Source: Magnetococcales bacterium (GTDB lineage Bacteria > Pseudomonadota > Magnetococcia > Magnetococcales > JADFXB01). Taken from it: a DNA stretch of 35,747 nucleotides. Positions 18,644 through 26,265 of the stretch are shown here, in pieces; position 1 is the stretch's first letter, and every line of letters begins with the position of its first letter. Under the pieces are notes generated by a model. That model was not told the DNA's origin and made no database searches. It saw only the letters and a list, made by a program, of their open reading frames with translations. The position numbers and the translations under genes were made by a program. The DNA is taken from positions 1-35,747 of the forward strand of contig JADFXB010000029.1 of assembly GCA_015233935.1 (NCBI GenBank). The letters run 5' to 3'.

Positions 18644-19065
18644 TCATGAAATCTGCCCCCCATAGCCCCTCCCATCCCAAACTGGGCCATTTGACCCCCA
18701 AAGAAGCCTTGGAATTTATTCAAGAAAACAAGGCCGTCTTCATCGATATCCGTTCTGAAATGGAACACTTTTTCGTGGGACACCCCATGGGCGTGGTGAA
18801 CATTCCCTGGCAGGATGCCCCCGACTTTGAAATCAACCCCAATTTTGCCGATGAAGTGGGCCGGGTAGCAACCAAAGAACAGCCCATTGTGTTGATCTGC
18901 CGTTCCGGTCATCGCTCCATTGATGCAGGTAACTGCCTGTTGAATGCAGGTTTTACCACCATCTACAATGTGCTGGAAGGCTTTGAAGGGGATCGGGACG
19001 AAAACCACCATCGCTCCAGCGTCAACGGCTGGCGTTTTCGGGGCTTGCCCTGGGTGCAGTGCTGA
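18640..19065 (+). CDS. rhodanese-domain sulfurtransferase
   Basis: A 141-residue single-domain rhodanese in the cytoplasm. Motifs are HLTPKEALEFIQ, the structural VFIDIRSEMEHFFVGHPMG, VVNIPWQD and the active-site loop ICRSGHRS with persulfide cysteine C87, followed by LLNAGFTTIYNVLEGFEGD. AGGAGA lies upstream of the ATG at 18640, which overlaps the CULT stop by four bases. An upstream in-frame extension runs through the CULT gene and was rejected. It probably moves sulfane sulfur or detoxifies cyanide or sulfide; here it is coupled to the ferritin-like and CULT genes. It ends 6 bases from the convergent OmpR-type regulator. Confidence 0.93.
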   Translation: MIMKSAPHSPSHPKLGHLTPKEALEFIQENKAVFIDIRSEMEHFFVGHPMGVVNIPWQDAPDFEINPNFADEVGRVATKEQPIVLICRSGHRSIDAGNCLLNAGFTTIYNVLEGFEGDRDENHHRSSVNGWRFRGLPWVQC

Positions 19066-19071
19066 AAAAAA

Positions 19072-19842
19072 TTAAATCACCTGAACAGAAGCACAGAAGA
19101 TATAACCGGTATTGCGTACCGTCTTGATGTAAGCAGGCCGTTGCGGGTCATCCCGCAACTGCTTGCGCAATCGACTCACCTGCATATCAATGGTGCGATC
19201 CACCACTTCGCTCTCTCTTCCACGGGTGAGATCCAACAACTCATCCCGGCTCAAGACCTGATTGGGATGATTTAAAAAGGTCAACAGCATGGCAAACTCA
19301 CCACCACTCAAGGAGACAAACTCTCCCTTGCTGGATCGCAACCTGCGGGTAGCCACCTCAAAAACCCATTGACCAAAACGGAAGATGACCTCCCGATCCA
19401 GTTCAGAGGTGGGATTTTGGTCCGCCTGTTGTTGCATGTGCTGCATATGCAATTGCTGGAGTTGCTCTTCCGTGGTTTTGGAACGGCGAATCACACTGCG
19501 CACCCTGGCCAGCAACTCCCGGTTGCTGAAGGGCTTGGCCAGATAGTCGTCTGCCCCCATCTCCAACCCCAGAATGCGGTCGGTCTCCTCCCCCTTGGAG
19601 CTGAGCATGATTACCGGTACATTGGAAAAATTGCGCAATAAACGACACAAATTCAAACCATCGTTACCCGGCAATATCCAATCTAACACCACCAGATCCA
19701 CCTTCTGCTGACGCACCGTATCAAACAAAGAGCTACCGTCTGTCAGAAAAGTCACCTGGTAACCATTTTTTTCCAGGTAATTTCCCACCAGCCGACATAT
19801 TTCCATATCATCATCTACAACGAGAATGTGCTGTCCGGCCAT
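19072..19842 (-). CDS. OmpR/PhoB-family response regulator
   Basis: A 256-residue DNA-binding response regulator. The receiver domain (1-120) has HILVVDDDMEI, phospho-acceptor D54 in VVLDWILPGNDG, VIMLSSKG and the KPF lysine. A Gln/His/Met-rich linker (about 127-142, LQQLHMQHMQQQ) joins it to a winged-helix domain (about 155-250) with LSGGEFAMLLTFL, SRDELLDLTRGRE, RTIDMQVSRLRKQL and TVRNTGYIF. No membrane histidine kinase is adjacent; the stand-alone Hpt gene lies 60 bases upstream on the same strand, so a phosphorelay via Hpt is likely. The linker composition could bind metal but may be low-complexity drift. Confidence 0.94.
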   Translation of the reverse strand: MAGQHILVVDDDMEICRLVGNYLEKNGYQVTFLTDGSSLFDTVRQQKVDLVVLDWILPGNDGLNLCRLLRNFSNVPVIMLSSKGEETDRILGLEMGADDYLAKPFSNRELLARVRSVIRRSKTTEEQLQQLHMQHMQQQADQNPTSELDREVIFRFGQWVFEVATRRLRSSKGEFVSLSGGEFAMLLTFLNHPNQVLSRDELLDLTRGRESEVVDRTIDMQVSRLRKQLRDDPQRPAYIKTVRNTGYIFCASVQVI

Positions 19843-19902
19843 CGTCGCAAACCTGTTAAATTACCATAGCCCCTGCAATGGGAGAAAATAAGCCGAAATA
19901 CA

Positions 19903-20211
19903 TTAATTAAAAACCACTTCGACCCGCTGCATATAATCTCGCAAGGCTTCCAATTGATGACGAACCTCGGCCAAATCCTGGTTTTTGGCAGCCAATTCCA
20001 TGGCACGCCCGATTTCGGTGATTTGGTCAAAACCATATCCCGCCCCGGACCCTTTCATGCGGTGACCCAACACCTTGGCCACTTCCAGATCCCCTTGTGC
20101 CAGGGCAGCTTCCAAACTGGCAATGTCTTTATGCCGATTTTCAATATATCCGGGGATTAAATCTTCCAGATCCGAATCGATGGTAACTTTGATTTTTTCA
20201 TCCTGAGCCAT
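19903..20211 (-). CDS. stand-alone Hpt phosphotransfer protein
   Basis: A 102-residue helical histidine phosphotransfer protein. The phospho-acceptor is H50 in KVLGHRMKGSGAGYGF, followed by the glycine turn and ITEIGRAMELAAKNQD. AAGGA precedes the ATG. It lies 60 bases upstream of the OmpR-type regulator on the same strand and may carry phosphate from a hybrid kinase, possibly the one at 10.4-14.4 kb, to that regulator; this link is inference. A perfect TATAAT lies on the minus strand at 20277-20282 in the 93-base gap after the precorrin-2 dehydrogenase gene, but without a good -35, so an internal promoter is possible. Confidence 0.9.
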   Translation of the reverse strand: MAQDEKIKVTIDSDLEDLIPGYIENRHKDIASLEAALAQGDLEVAKVLGHRMKGSGAGYGFDQITEIGRAMELAAKNQDLAEVRHQLEALRDYMQRVEVVFN

Positions 20212-20304
20212 TCCTTGATCCTTTCAACAATCCCCTGTTTCTCATCCTTCCAAGATCTCATGCGCTACAGGGTAACATTATAGACAGACAACTCACAAGC
20301 CCAC

Positions 20305-21033
20305 TTATTTTTTGCTTTGAGAATTCCCATGTTGAGCCAGATCCATTTGAACCCTTTCCTGGATCATACGTTCCGCCTCTTGTGATTGATTGGCCAAAAA
20401 TAATTCCACCAAACCGTTTTTCATGAGGGACCGCCACAGAATGGCCCGTCTGTCCAATTGGGGAATTTGACTTGTTATCCATTTGCGCCAGTGATGTAAC
20501 CAGGTAACCAGCGGCTGAAAGTTATCCGGTAAGATGGAAGCAATTTTATGCCGTAAATATCCTGCCAAAGCCGGACTTGCCCCACCCGTACCAATGGCCA
20601 CGGTAACCGGCGGACGTTGAATAAGGGCGGGCCAATAGGCGGAACAACGGTCATTCACATCCACTGTATTGAGAAAAATGCAACGCGCCTGGGTTTCATT
20701 CCATAACTGAAGACGCAGTGCTTCATCTTCCAAGCAATTGACCACCAACCAAATTCCGGTTAATTGATCAGGATGAAACAAGGCCCCGGCATGGGCAATT
20801 TTTCCTTCTTCCAGCCAGAGCTGCAACTGGGGATGAAGCTCTTCCCCAATGATTGCCACCTGCGCCCCAGTTTGCAATAATTGGGCAACCCGATCCCGCG
20901 CCACCTCATCGCACCCCACCACCAGGGTGCGGCGATTTTTGAGCAATAAAAAAAGAGGCAAAGCAGGATACCATGCTTCGTTAGCTGCAACCGTATCTGC
21001 TCCCCCATGCCCACGCTCTGACAGGGTATTCAC
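20305..21033 (-). CDS. precorrin-2 dehydrogenase / sirohydrochlorin ferrochelatase-like (CysG N-terminal type)
   Basis: A 242-residue protein like the N-terminal half of siroheme synthase (CysG-N/Met8), which oxidises precorrin-2 with NAD and inserts iron to make siroheme. It has YPALPLFLLLKNRRTLVVGCDEVARDR, a Rossmann motif in which the usual GGG is GCD, then VNCLEDEAL, LNTVDVNDRCSAYWPAL with the catalytic-type aspartate, and VAIGTGGASPALAGYLR. The C-terminal methyltransferase half is absent, which is normal for two-gene systems. It starts at GTG behind AAAGGAGG. Siroheme serves sulfite/nitrite reductases or heme d1 biosynthesis. The altered glycine motif leaves some doubt on NAD binding. 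Confidence 0.88.
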   Translation of the reverse strand: MNTLSERGHGGADTVAANEAWYPALPLFLLLKNRRTLVVGCDEVARDRVAQLLQTGAQVAIIGEELHPQLQLWLEEGKIAHAGALFHPDQLTGIWLVVNCLEDEALRLQLWNETQARCIFLNTVDVNDRCSAYWPALIQRPPVTVAIGTGGASPALAGYLRHKIASILPDNFQPLVTWLHHWRKWITSQIPQLDRRAILWRSLMKNGLVELFLANQSQEAERMIQERVQMDLAQHGNSQSKK

Positions 21034-21177
21034 CCTCCCCCTCCTTTATCCATTCCATGACCGGGAACTTTTACCAACCATTGCACTCCCAGGGAAGAAT
21101 CCCATAATGGCAGCGGAAACCCATCATTGTCAAAAATTGTCATCCAGCCGGAAGCGTTCGGAGAGGAAAGCAGGTCC

Positions 21178-21951
21178 ATGACCACCACCGCCCCCATTCT
21201 CGCCACCACCCCCTTGGCCTCTTTGCGTGCCTTCCATCCCAAAGCGTGGCAACGAATTCACCCCTTAATGACCCATCGGAAAGACCGAACCCTGGAACAG
21301 TTGGCCACCAGCCAAGGTTTGGACCTTTATAAACTGCTCTTCGATTTAAACCAGTTGGAAGGACGCCTCCACCAATTTTTGCCCTGTCTGCCCATGCAGG
21401 AGAGAATTCGCTTGACCGGCCCCACCCCGGCTGACCGGGAATCTTTTCAAGGGCTGATGCAACAATGGCAAACCATCCCTGCCGACAAGCAGGTTAAAAT
21501 CGATACTCGCCCGTTGCTGGATCAGGGTATCGATCCTTTTAATCAAATACAAGCCAGCCTGGCATCCCTGCCCTCCCAAGGCATGATCCTGTTGATTATT
21601 CCCTTCCAACCTTTACCCTTGTATCAGGTGTTGGCAGGGCTGGGCTATGGGTATCAGGCGGCCTATGGGGAGGATAACTGGCATATCGGTGTTTTTGCCA
21701 AAACCGCAGAACAAAAGGCACCCCCTCCCCCTGCCTTGCTGGATGTGCGGGATCTTCCCCCACCGGAACCAATGGTGCGGGTTCTGCAAGCGGTTACCGG
21801 TCTGCAACCAGGTCAGTCCATCCAAGTCATCCACCACCGTCTTCCCCACCTTCTCTATCCGCGCCTGGCAGAGCGCAACCTGCAAGTGACCACCAGGGAA
21901 GAGGAAGATGGCTCCGTTCTGCTCACCATCACCAGACCCCAGGAAGGGTGA
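21178..21951 (+). CDS. tandem DUF2249-domain protein
   Basis: A 257-residue cytoplasmic protein. The N-terminal part (about 10-60) resembles the short DUF1858-like helical domain (LRAFHPKAWQRIHPLM, LEQLATSQGLDLYKLL). Two DUF2249 units follow. The first (about 103-175) runs from IDTRPLLDQGIDPFNQIQ to DNWHIGVF. The second (about 185-253) runs from LLDVRDLPPPEPMVRVLQAV to GSVLLTITR. DUF2249 is a TusA-like fold common near nitric-oxide and hemerythrin genes; its biochemical role is unclear. The ATG at 21178 follows GGAGAGGAAAG. A possible promoter is TTGCAC (21081-21086) with CATAAT (21103-21108). It diverges from the siroheme gene and precedes the C_GCAxxG and HypA genes. Confidence 0.85.
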   Translation: MTTTAPILATTPLASLRAFHPKAWQRIHPLMTHRKDRTLEQLATSQGLDLYKLLFDLNQLEGRLHQFLPCLPMQERIRLTGPTPADRESFQGLMQQWQTIPADKQVKIDTRPLLDQGIDPFNQIQASLASLPSQGMILLIIPFQPLPLYQVLAGLGYGYQAAYGEDNWHIGVFAKTAEQKAPPPPALLDVRDLPPPEPMVRVLQAVTGLQPGQSIQVIHHRLPHLLYPRLAERNLQVTTREEEDGSVLLTITRPQEG

Positions 21952-21957
21952 TCTCCC

Positions 21958-22458
21958 ATGACCAAAGACGAAATCATTGCCCAGGTAGGGCAACTGGCGG
22001 AACGTTACTATCAGGAAGATCAATATTCCTGTGCCGAGGCCATGCTTAAAGCGATTGCGGAAGTTTTCACACCCGATTTATACGATCCACGCCTGATTCC
22101 CCGGTTGGCCACCCCCTTTAATGGCGGTTTTGCCGAATTGAAATCCACCTGCGGGGTGTTGACCGGCGGTCTCTTGTCCATTGGGCTGGTAGCAGGCAGG
22201 GATCAACCAGGGGATGAAGATGCCAAAGAGGAAGCCTATACCCTGGCCCAAATCTACCATCAACGTTTCATGGCCAGGACCGGTTCCGACTCTTGTGCAA
22301 CCCTTCTGGAACGTTGGAAGGAGCAAGGGATACAAAAAACCCTCTGCAAGCGTCACACCAAAGAGATGAGTGAACTATTGGCACAAACCATTCTGCAAGT
22401 GGGATTTCACCAACTTCTGGTAGACGAGGAACCCAAGCAGGCTCCTCCACATGCATGA
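21958..22458 (+). CDS. C_GCAxxG_C_C family redox protein
   Basis: A 166-residue cytoplasmic protein of the C_GCAxxG_C_C family. Conserved cysteines are C25 (YSCAEAML), C65 (STCGVLTGGLLSIG), C113 (DSCATLLERW) and C130. Family members are thought to bind a metal or to act as redox-active iron-sulfur-like proteins, but no reaction is established. The ATG lies 6 bases after the DUF2249 gene, with GGAAGGGTGA as the ribosome site, and its end overlaps hypA by 8 bases. The trio forms one operon. The expected GC before the central CGA-like motif is changed (FAELKSTCG), which may be normal variation. Confidence 0.85.
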   Translation: MTKDEIIAQVGQLAERYYQEDQYSCAEAMLKAIAEVFTPDLYDPRLIPRLATPFNGGFAELKSTCGVLTGGLLSIGLVAGRDQPGDEDAKEEAYTLAQIYHQRFMARTGSDSCATLLERWKEQGIQKTLCKRHTKEMSELLAQTILQVGFHQLLVDEEPKQAPPHA

Positions 22459-22804
22459 ACTCTCCATTGCCATGGCCCTGGTCAGACAATTGGAACTCTT
22501 GTGCCAACCCCACCCCCAGGCAACGGTGCAAACCGCCAGGGTGACCATCGGTCCCCTGGCCGGGGTGGAAGGTCATCTACTGCAACAAGCCTTTCCACTG
22601 GCAGCTGCCGGAAGTTGTGTGGAAAATTGCCAGTTGATCCTTACCCCCTCCCCAGTACGCATTCTTTGCCCTGCCTGCCAACTAGAATCGGAGGTGGTGG
22701 TCAATCGCCTTTCCTGTCCCGCCTGCGGCCACTGGCAAACCAAACTGCTTTCAGGGGATGAATTGATTCTGCAACAGGTCGTCCTCAACCAGGAATCGGA
22801 TTAA
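22451..22804 (+). CDS. hypA: HypA/HybF nickel metallochaperone
   Basis: A 117-residue zinc/nickel protein that delivers nickel to [NiFe]-hydrogenase (or urease). The N-terminal MHELS gives the nickel ligands M1-H2-E3. The zinc domain has CPAC near residue 73 and CPAC near 90, and the core has VTIGPLAGVEGHLLQQAF. It is the last gene of the DUF2249/C_GCAxxG operon and overlaps its neighbour by 8 bases. No hydrogenase or hypB-F gene is nearby, so the rest of the pathway, if present, is elsewhere. Its stop overlaps the convergent NfeD stop by 4 bases. Confidence 0.92.
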   Translation: MHELSIAMALVRQLELLCQPHPQATVQTARVTIGPLAGVEGHLLQQAFPLAAAGSCVENCQLILTPSPVRILCPACQLESEVVVNRLSCPACGHWQTKLLSGDELILQQVVLNQESD

Positions 22805-23250
22805 TTCACCAACTCCACCTGCAAGACAGCATCGAGAGCCGCCACCACCCGCACATTGGCCCCTGCCGGACAATCCGGTCCCTGCACCTTCCAGGTGGAA
22901 TCATCCACCCGCACCTTGCCCATGCCGTTCACAATCGCCTCACTCACCACCACCACCCTTCCCACATACTGGCTGCTGCGGCGATTGAGAACAGGCAACT
23001 CGCTAACCGTGGGATGACGGCGCATAAAAAACCGCCAAAAAGCAATGGATACCAAGGCCAGGCCGGAAAACCACATGCATTGGCTCTTCCAACCCATATC
23101 CGGGAAAAACAGCAGTAACATGCCGGTCATGGCAGCGGCAATGCCCAGCCATAAGAAGAAAAAGGCCGGGGTGGTTACCTCCAGAATTAAAAACACCACC
23201 GCCCCGATCCACCAGTGCCACTGTTGCAACTGCTCCAACCAGGCTTCCAT
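22801..23250 (-). CDS. NfeD-family membrane protein
   Basis: A 149-residue inner-membrane protein. Two to three helices lie within residues 12-75 (WWIGAVVFLILEVTTPAFFF, AAAMTGMLLLFFP, MWFSGLALVSIAFWRFF). A C-terminal OB-fold (about 92-149) has QYVGRVVVVSEAIVNGMGKV and PAGANVRVVAALDAVLQVEL. It is the short NfeD form without the protease domain. Its ATG overlaps the TAA of the slipin gene (TAATG), the usual pairing; the two act together in membrane microdomain or membrane-protein quality control. Confidence 0.93.
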   Translation of the reverse strand: MEAWLEQLQQWHWWIGAVVFLILEVTTPAFFFLWLGIAAAMTGMLLLFFPDMGWKSQCMWFSGLALVSIAFWRFFMRRHPTVSELPVLNRRSSQYVGRVVVVSEAIVNGMGKVRVDDSTWKVQGPDCPAGANVRVVAALDAVLQVELVN

Positions 23251-24224
23251 TATCCCTCTTTTCTATCGCTCTTGGCAGAAGCGAATCCACCCTCTTTCAG
23301 CAATTCGGCCATCCCTGCCAGGGAACCCAATATGCCTGTGGCCTCCATGGGCAGCATCAACACCTTTTGATTGGGAGATTCAGCCAGTTTACCGAAGGCT
23401 TCCAAATATTTCTGGGCGATAAAATAGTTGACCGACTGGGTGTTGCCCTCCTCAATGGCCTTGGAGAGCATGGCGGTGGCGCGGGCTTCCGCCTGGGCCA
23501 ACCGCTCCCGTGCCTCCGCCTCCCGGAAGGCCGCCTCCCGCCTTCCTTCCGCCTCCAGAATGGCCGACTGCTTCATCCCTTCCGCCCGCAGAATGCTGGC
23601 CTGTTTTTGCCCTTCTGCCTTGAGAATGTCCGCCTGACGAACCCCTTCCGCCTCCAGAATATCCGCCCGTTTGTCCCGTTCCGCCTTCATCTGGCGGGCC
23701 ATGGAGTCCACCAAATCCTTGGGTGGGGTGATATCCTTGATCTCGATACGGGTGACCTTGATCCCCCAGGGATTGGTTGCCTCATCCACCACTGCAAGAA
23801 GGCGATTATTGATCTCATCCCGCCGGGAGAGGAGTTCGTCCAGATCCATGGAACCCATGACGGTACGAATGTTGGTCATGGTCAGATTGCGTACCGCATA
23901 TTCCAGGTGACTCACCTCGTAGGCGGCCTTGGCGGCGTTGAGCACCTGATAAAACAGGATGCCGTCCACCCGCACCATGGCATTGTCTTTGGTGATGATC
24001 TCCTGGGAGGGGACATCCAGCACCTGTTCCATCATGCTCAACCGGGAGCCGATGCGGTCAAAAATGGGAATGATGAGATGAAATCCCGGCTCCAGGGTGT
24101 GGGTATATCTTCCCCACCGCTCCACCGTATATTCCATCCCCTGAGGAACGATGCGTACCGCCAGCGGAACCAGGATGATCACCAAGACCACGATAAACAG
24201 GATCAATACCGATGCCACTTGCAT
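23250..24224 (-). CDS. slipin/stomatin-like SPFH protein (QmcA-like)
   Basis: A 324-residue membrane-anchored SPFH/band-7 protein. The N-terminal helix (about 3-26, [17 protein letters not shown]) is followed by [18 protein letters not shown]. The SPFH domain runs to about 190, with [38 protein letters not shown] and [17 protein letters not shown] charged helical region (about 187-241) is made of 11-residue repeats, and the C-terminal segment includes [20 protein letters not shown] precedes the ATG. It scaffolds membrane microdomains and regulates membrane proteases with NfeD. It lies 27 bases after the P-II gene and probably belongs to the ion-transport operon. Confidence 0.94.
   Translation of the reverse strand: MQVASVLILFIVVLVIILVPLAVRIVPQGMEYTVERWGRYTHTLEPGFHLIIPIFDRIGSRLSMMEQVLDVPSQEIITKDNAMVRVDGILFYQVLNAAKAAYEVSHLEYAVRNLTMTNIRTVMGSMDLDELLSRRDEINNRLLAVVDEATNPWGIKVTRIEIKDITPPKDLVDSMARQMKAERDKRADILEAEGVRQADILKAEGQKQASILRAEGMKQSAILEAEGRREAAFREAEARERLAQAEARATAMLSKAIEEGNTQSVNYFIAQKYLEAFGKLAESPNQKVLMLPMEATGILGSLAGMAELLKEGGFASAKSDRKEG
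23502..23666 (-). repeat. five in-frame 33-bp (11-residue) repeats in the slipin gene
   Basis: Five consecutive 11-residue units read [44 protein letters not shown] and [11 protein letters not shown]. The hendecad period predicts a straight or right-handed coiled coil, as in the C-terminal helices of SPFH oligomer cages. At DNA level the copies are similar but not identical. Confidence 0.85.
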
Positions 24225-24251
24225 AGTCGTTCCTCCTGAAAAAATTAAGGA

Positions 24252-24605
24252 TTACAGCAAATTTTCATCCGGCATGCGGTCACAGTCGAACTGGGAGAGC
24301 TGACTTTCCAGACCAATCACCTTGTCCAGATCGACGGTGAAGGCGATACCGGTTCCCGGTTTACGAAAATGACCATTTTCCCGAATGGAGTGAAGAATGG
24401 CTGCGGCGCAATAATCGGCCACCACCATGAGAATGACACTGCGATGGGATTCCAGGGTAAGGCCAAAAAAGGTGAGGGCCTCATGGATGCCGGTGCCACG
24501 AGCGGGAATGATGGTGGCACCGGTGGAACCCGCATCCTTGGCAACCTTGACCAGGGTATCGGTCAATTCCGCATTGACCACCACCACGATTAATTTAAAT
24601 TTCAT
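24252..24605 (-). CDS. P-II-family signalling protein, short T-loop, DUF1538-associated
   Basis: A 117-residue ferredoxin-fold protein of the P-II superfamily. The shortened T-loop region reads [20 protein letters not shown] (about 29-48) and lacks the uridylylated Tyr51 context of GlnB/GlnK. PGTGIAFTVD (about 83-92) stands in for the usual GDGKIFV nucleotide-binding strand. The ATG overlaps the TGA of the second DUF1538 gene (ATGA), so it is translationally coupled to that membrane protein, much as GlnK is coupled to AmtB. A trimeric, nucleotide-responsive regulator of the DUF1538 transporter is the most likely role, by inference. It is co-linear with the P-II paralogue at 29.8 kb. Confidence 0.88.
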   Translation of the reverse strand: MKFKLIVVVVNAELTDTLVKVAKDAGSTGATIIPARGTGIHEALTFFGLTLESHRSVILMVVADYCAAAILHSIRENGHFRKPGTGIAFTVDLDKVIGLESQLSQFDCDRMPDENLL

Positions 24606-25459
24606 GGCTTGTCATCCTCAGATGTTAAAGATTGGGCAGGTTTCCTCCGCAGAGCACATTTTCGCAAGGGAATGGTTTTATGTTTGCGGGCGGCAACGGC
24701 TTTCAGGGTCAGGCAATCCACGATCTGGGCGTAGCCCATGACGGTGATCATGGGAAAGAGGCTGGCAAAGGCGATGAGACCAAATCCATCGATGGCGGGG
24801 CTGCGTCCCGGAATGGTGCTGGCCAGACCAAGACCAAGGGCCGCCACCAGGGGAACGGTCACCGTGGAGGTGGTCACCCCTCCCGAATCATAGGCAAGGG
24901 GAATGATGGTACGGGGGGCGTACTGGGTTTGGATGATCACGATGATATAGCCGACGATGATATAGGCCGCCAGGGAAGTCCCGGTGACAATGCGAAAGGA
25001 GCCAAGGGCGATACCAATAGCCACCCCGATGGCCACCGCAATACGCAAAGGAAAAGGCCGAATGGTTCCCATGGAAACCTCAGAGGCTTTCATGGCCACC
25101 GCCAGCAGGGCAGGTTCAGCGATGGTGGTGGAAAAGCCGATCAGGGCGGCAAAGATATACACCCAGTAGTATTTATACCAGGGGACATTGTCGGGGGTGG
25201 TGGCGGAACCGAAGAGAAATTGGGGATCGGTCAACTGTTTGGCCATCAACTCTCCCACCGGGAAGAGGGCCTGTTCCAACCCCACCAGGAAGAAGACCAA
25301 GCCAGCCATCACATAGACCAATCCCACCAGCAACCGTTTCAGATTGGGAATTTCCTGGCGCAAGATCACCTTTTGGAATCCCAGGGTCGCCATCACAATG
25401 GGAATCACATCCAAAAAGGTGCCGGTAAAGGTTTGCCAAAGTTTGAGGAGCAGTTCCAT
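24602..25459 (-). CDS. DUF1538 membrane protein, second copy
   Basis: A 285-residue polytopic inner-membrane protein with about seven hydrophobic segments. It carries the family signatures [40 protein letters not shown] and FASLFPMITVMGYAQIV near residues 195-260. FSTTIAEPALLAVAMKASEV appears near 115. A basic tail (HKTIPLRKCALRRKP) follows. DUF1538 proteins are presumed transporters of unknown substrate, usually found in pairs with a P-II gene. It lies 9 bases after the first DUF1538 gene and overlaps the P-II start. GAGAG precedes the ATG. The two copies probably form a heteromeric carrier with inverted or repeated halves, which is inference. Confidence 0.88.
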   Translation of the reverse strand: MELLLKLWQTFTGTFLDVIPIVMATLGFQKVILRQEIPNLKRLLVGLVYVMAGLVFFLVGLEQALFPVGELMAKQLTDPQFLFGSATTPDNVPWYKYYWVYIFAALIGFSTTIAEPALLAVAMKASEVSMGTIRPFPLRIAVAIGVAIGIALGSFRIVTGTSLAAYIIVGYIIVIIQTQYAPRTIIPLAYDSGGVTTSTVTVPLVAALGLGLASTIPGRSPAIDGFGLIAFASLFPMITVMGYAQIVDCLTLKAVAARKHKTIPLRKCALRRKPAQSLTSEDDKP

Positions 25460-25467
25460 GGTCTCTC

Positions 25468-26223
25468 TTATGGGTTGGTGCCAAACATGACCATGCCATA
25501 TCCCATGACGAACATCATGGGGGTTAAGGAGGCAAAGGCGATCAAGCCAAAGCCGTCGATCATGGGATTGCGCCCATGGATGGAAGAGGCCAACCCCACC
25601 CCCAGAGCCGTGGTGAGGGGGACGGTAACGGTACTGGTGGTCACCCCTCCCGAATCATAGGCGATACCGATGATCTCTTTGGGGGCGAATGGGGTCATAA
25701 TAGTTACCAAAATGTAACCACCGATGATGAAATAATGGACCGGCCAGCCCTTGACGATGCGCAACACCCCGATCATCAAGGCCACCCCCACCGACAAGGC
25801 CACCGTATAGCGCAAGTTGCGGGCATAGGATTCCTGGAGGGCGGGATCGATCAATTTGGCTTGGCTGGCCACTTCGGCGGCGGCATTGCCGATGGCAATC
25901 AGGGCGGGTTCCGCCACGGTGGTGGAAAAACCCAACAGGAAGGCGAAGGTCAACAACCAGAACAGACTACCCTTACGGGCCAGGGCCACTGCCAGGCTTT
26001 CCCCAATGGGAAACAGCCCCATTTCCAATCCCCGCACAAACAAGGTCAGGCCGATCACCACCATCAGCATGCCCTGGATCATGTTGGCCAGGTCGGGAAA
26101 AGGTTTTTGCAGGATCACCAGTTGAAAGACGGTGATCACCAGCAAAATGGGAAACAGATCCCGTAGCGAGTCTTTCAACCATAAAAAAGGTATCAGATAG
26201 GGTGAGCGTAAATAATCGGTCAT
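25468..26223 (-). CDS. DUF1538 membrane protein, first copy
   Basis: A 251-residue polytopic membrane protein paralogous to the next gene. Shared motifs are [60 protein letters not shown] and [14 protein letters not shown]. An N-terminal amphipathic segment ([20 protein letters not shown]) leads into the first helix. AAGG precedes the ATG. It sits 42 bases downstream of the K+ channel gene. The acidic/TTSTVTVP motif in a membrane helix could form an ion-binding site, but the substrate is unknown. Confidence 0.88.
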   Translation of the reverse strand: MTDYLRSPYLIPFLWLKDSLRDLFPILLVITVFQLVILQKPFPDLANMIQGMLMVVIGLTLFVRGLEMGLFPIGESLAVALARKGSLFWLLTFAFLLGFSTTVAEPALIAIGNAAAEVASQAKLIDPALQESYARNLRYTVALSVGVALMIGVLRIVKGWPVHYFIIGGYILVTIMTPFAPKEIIGIAYDSGGVTTSTVTVPLTTALGVGLASSIHGRNPMIDGFGLIAFASLTPMMFVMGYGMVMFGTNP

Positions 26224-26265
26224 CGCCTTGGTTTAACTCGTATCGGGTTGCGCGTTAAGGTTTAT

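Noticed and set aside
22451-22804. A hydrogenase maturation cluster around hypA
   Set aside because: No other hyp or hydrogenase structural gene is present in the window.
24632-25660. Plus-strand frame of 342 codons
   Set aside because: Antisense across both DUF1538 genes; Gly/Asp/His-rich, no start signal or domain.
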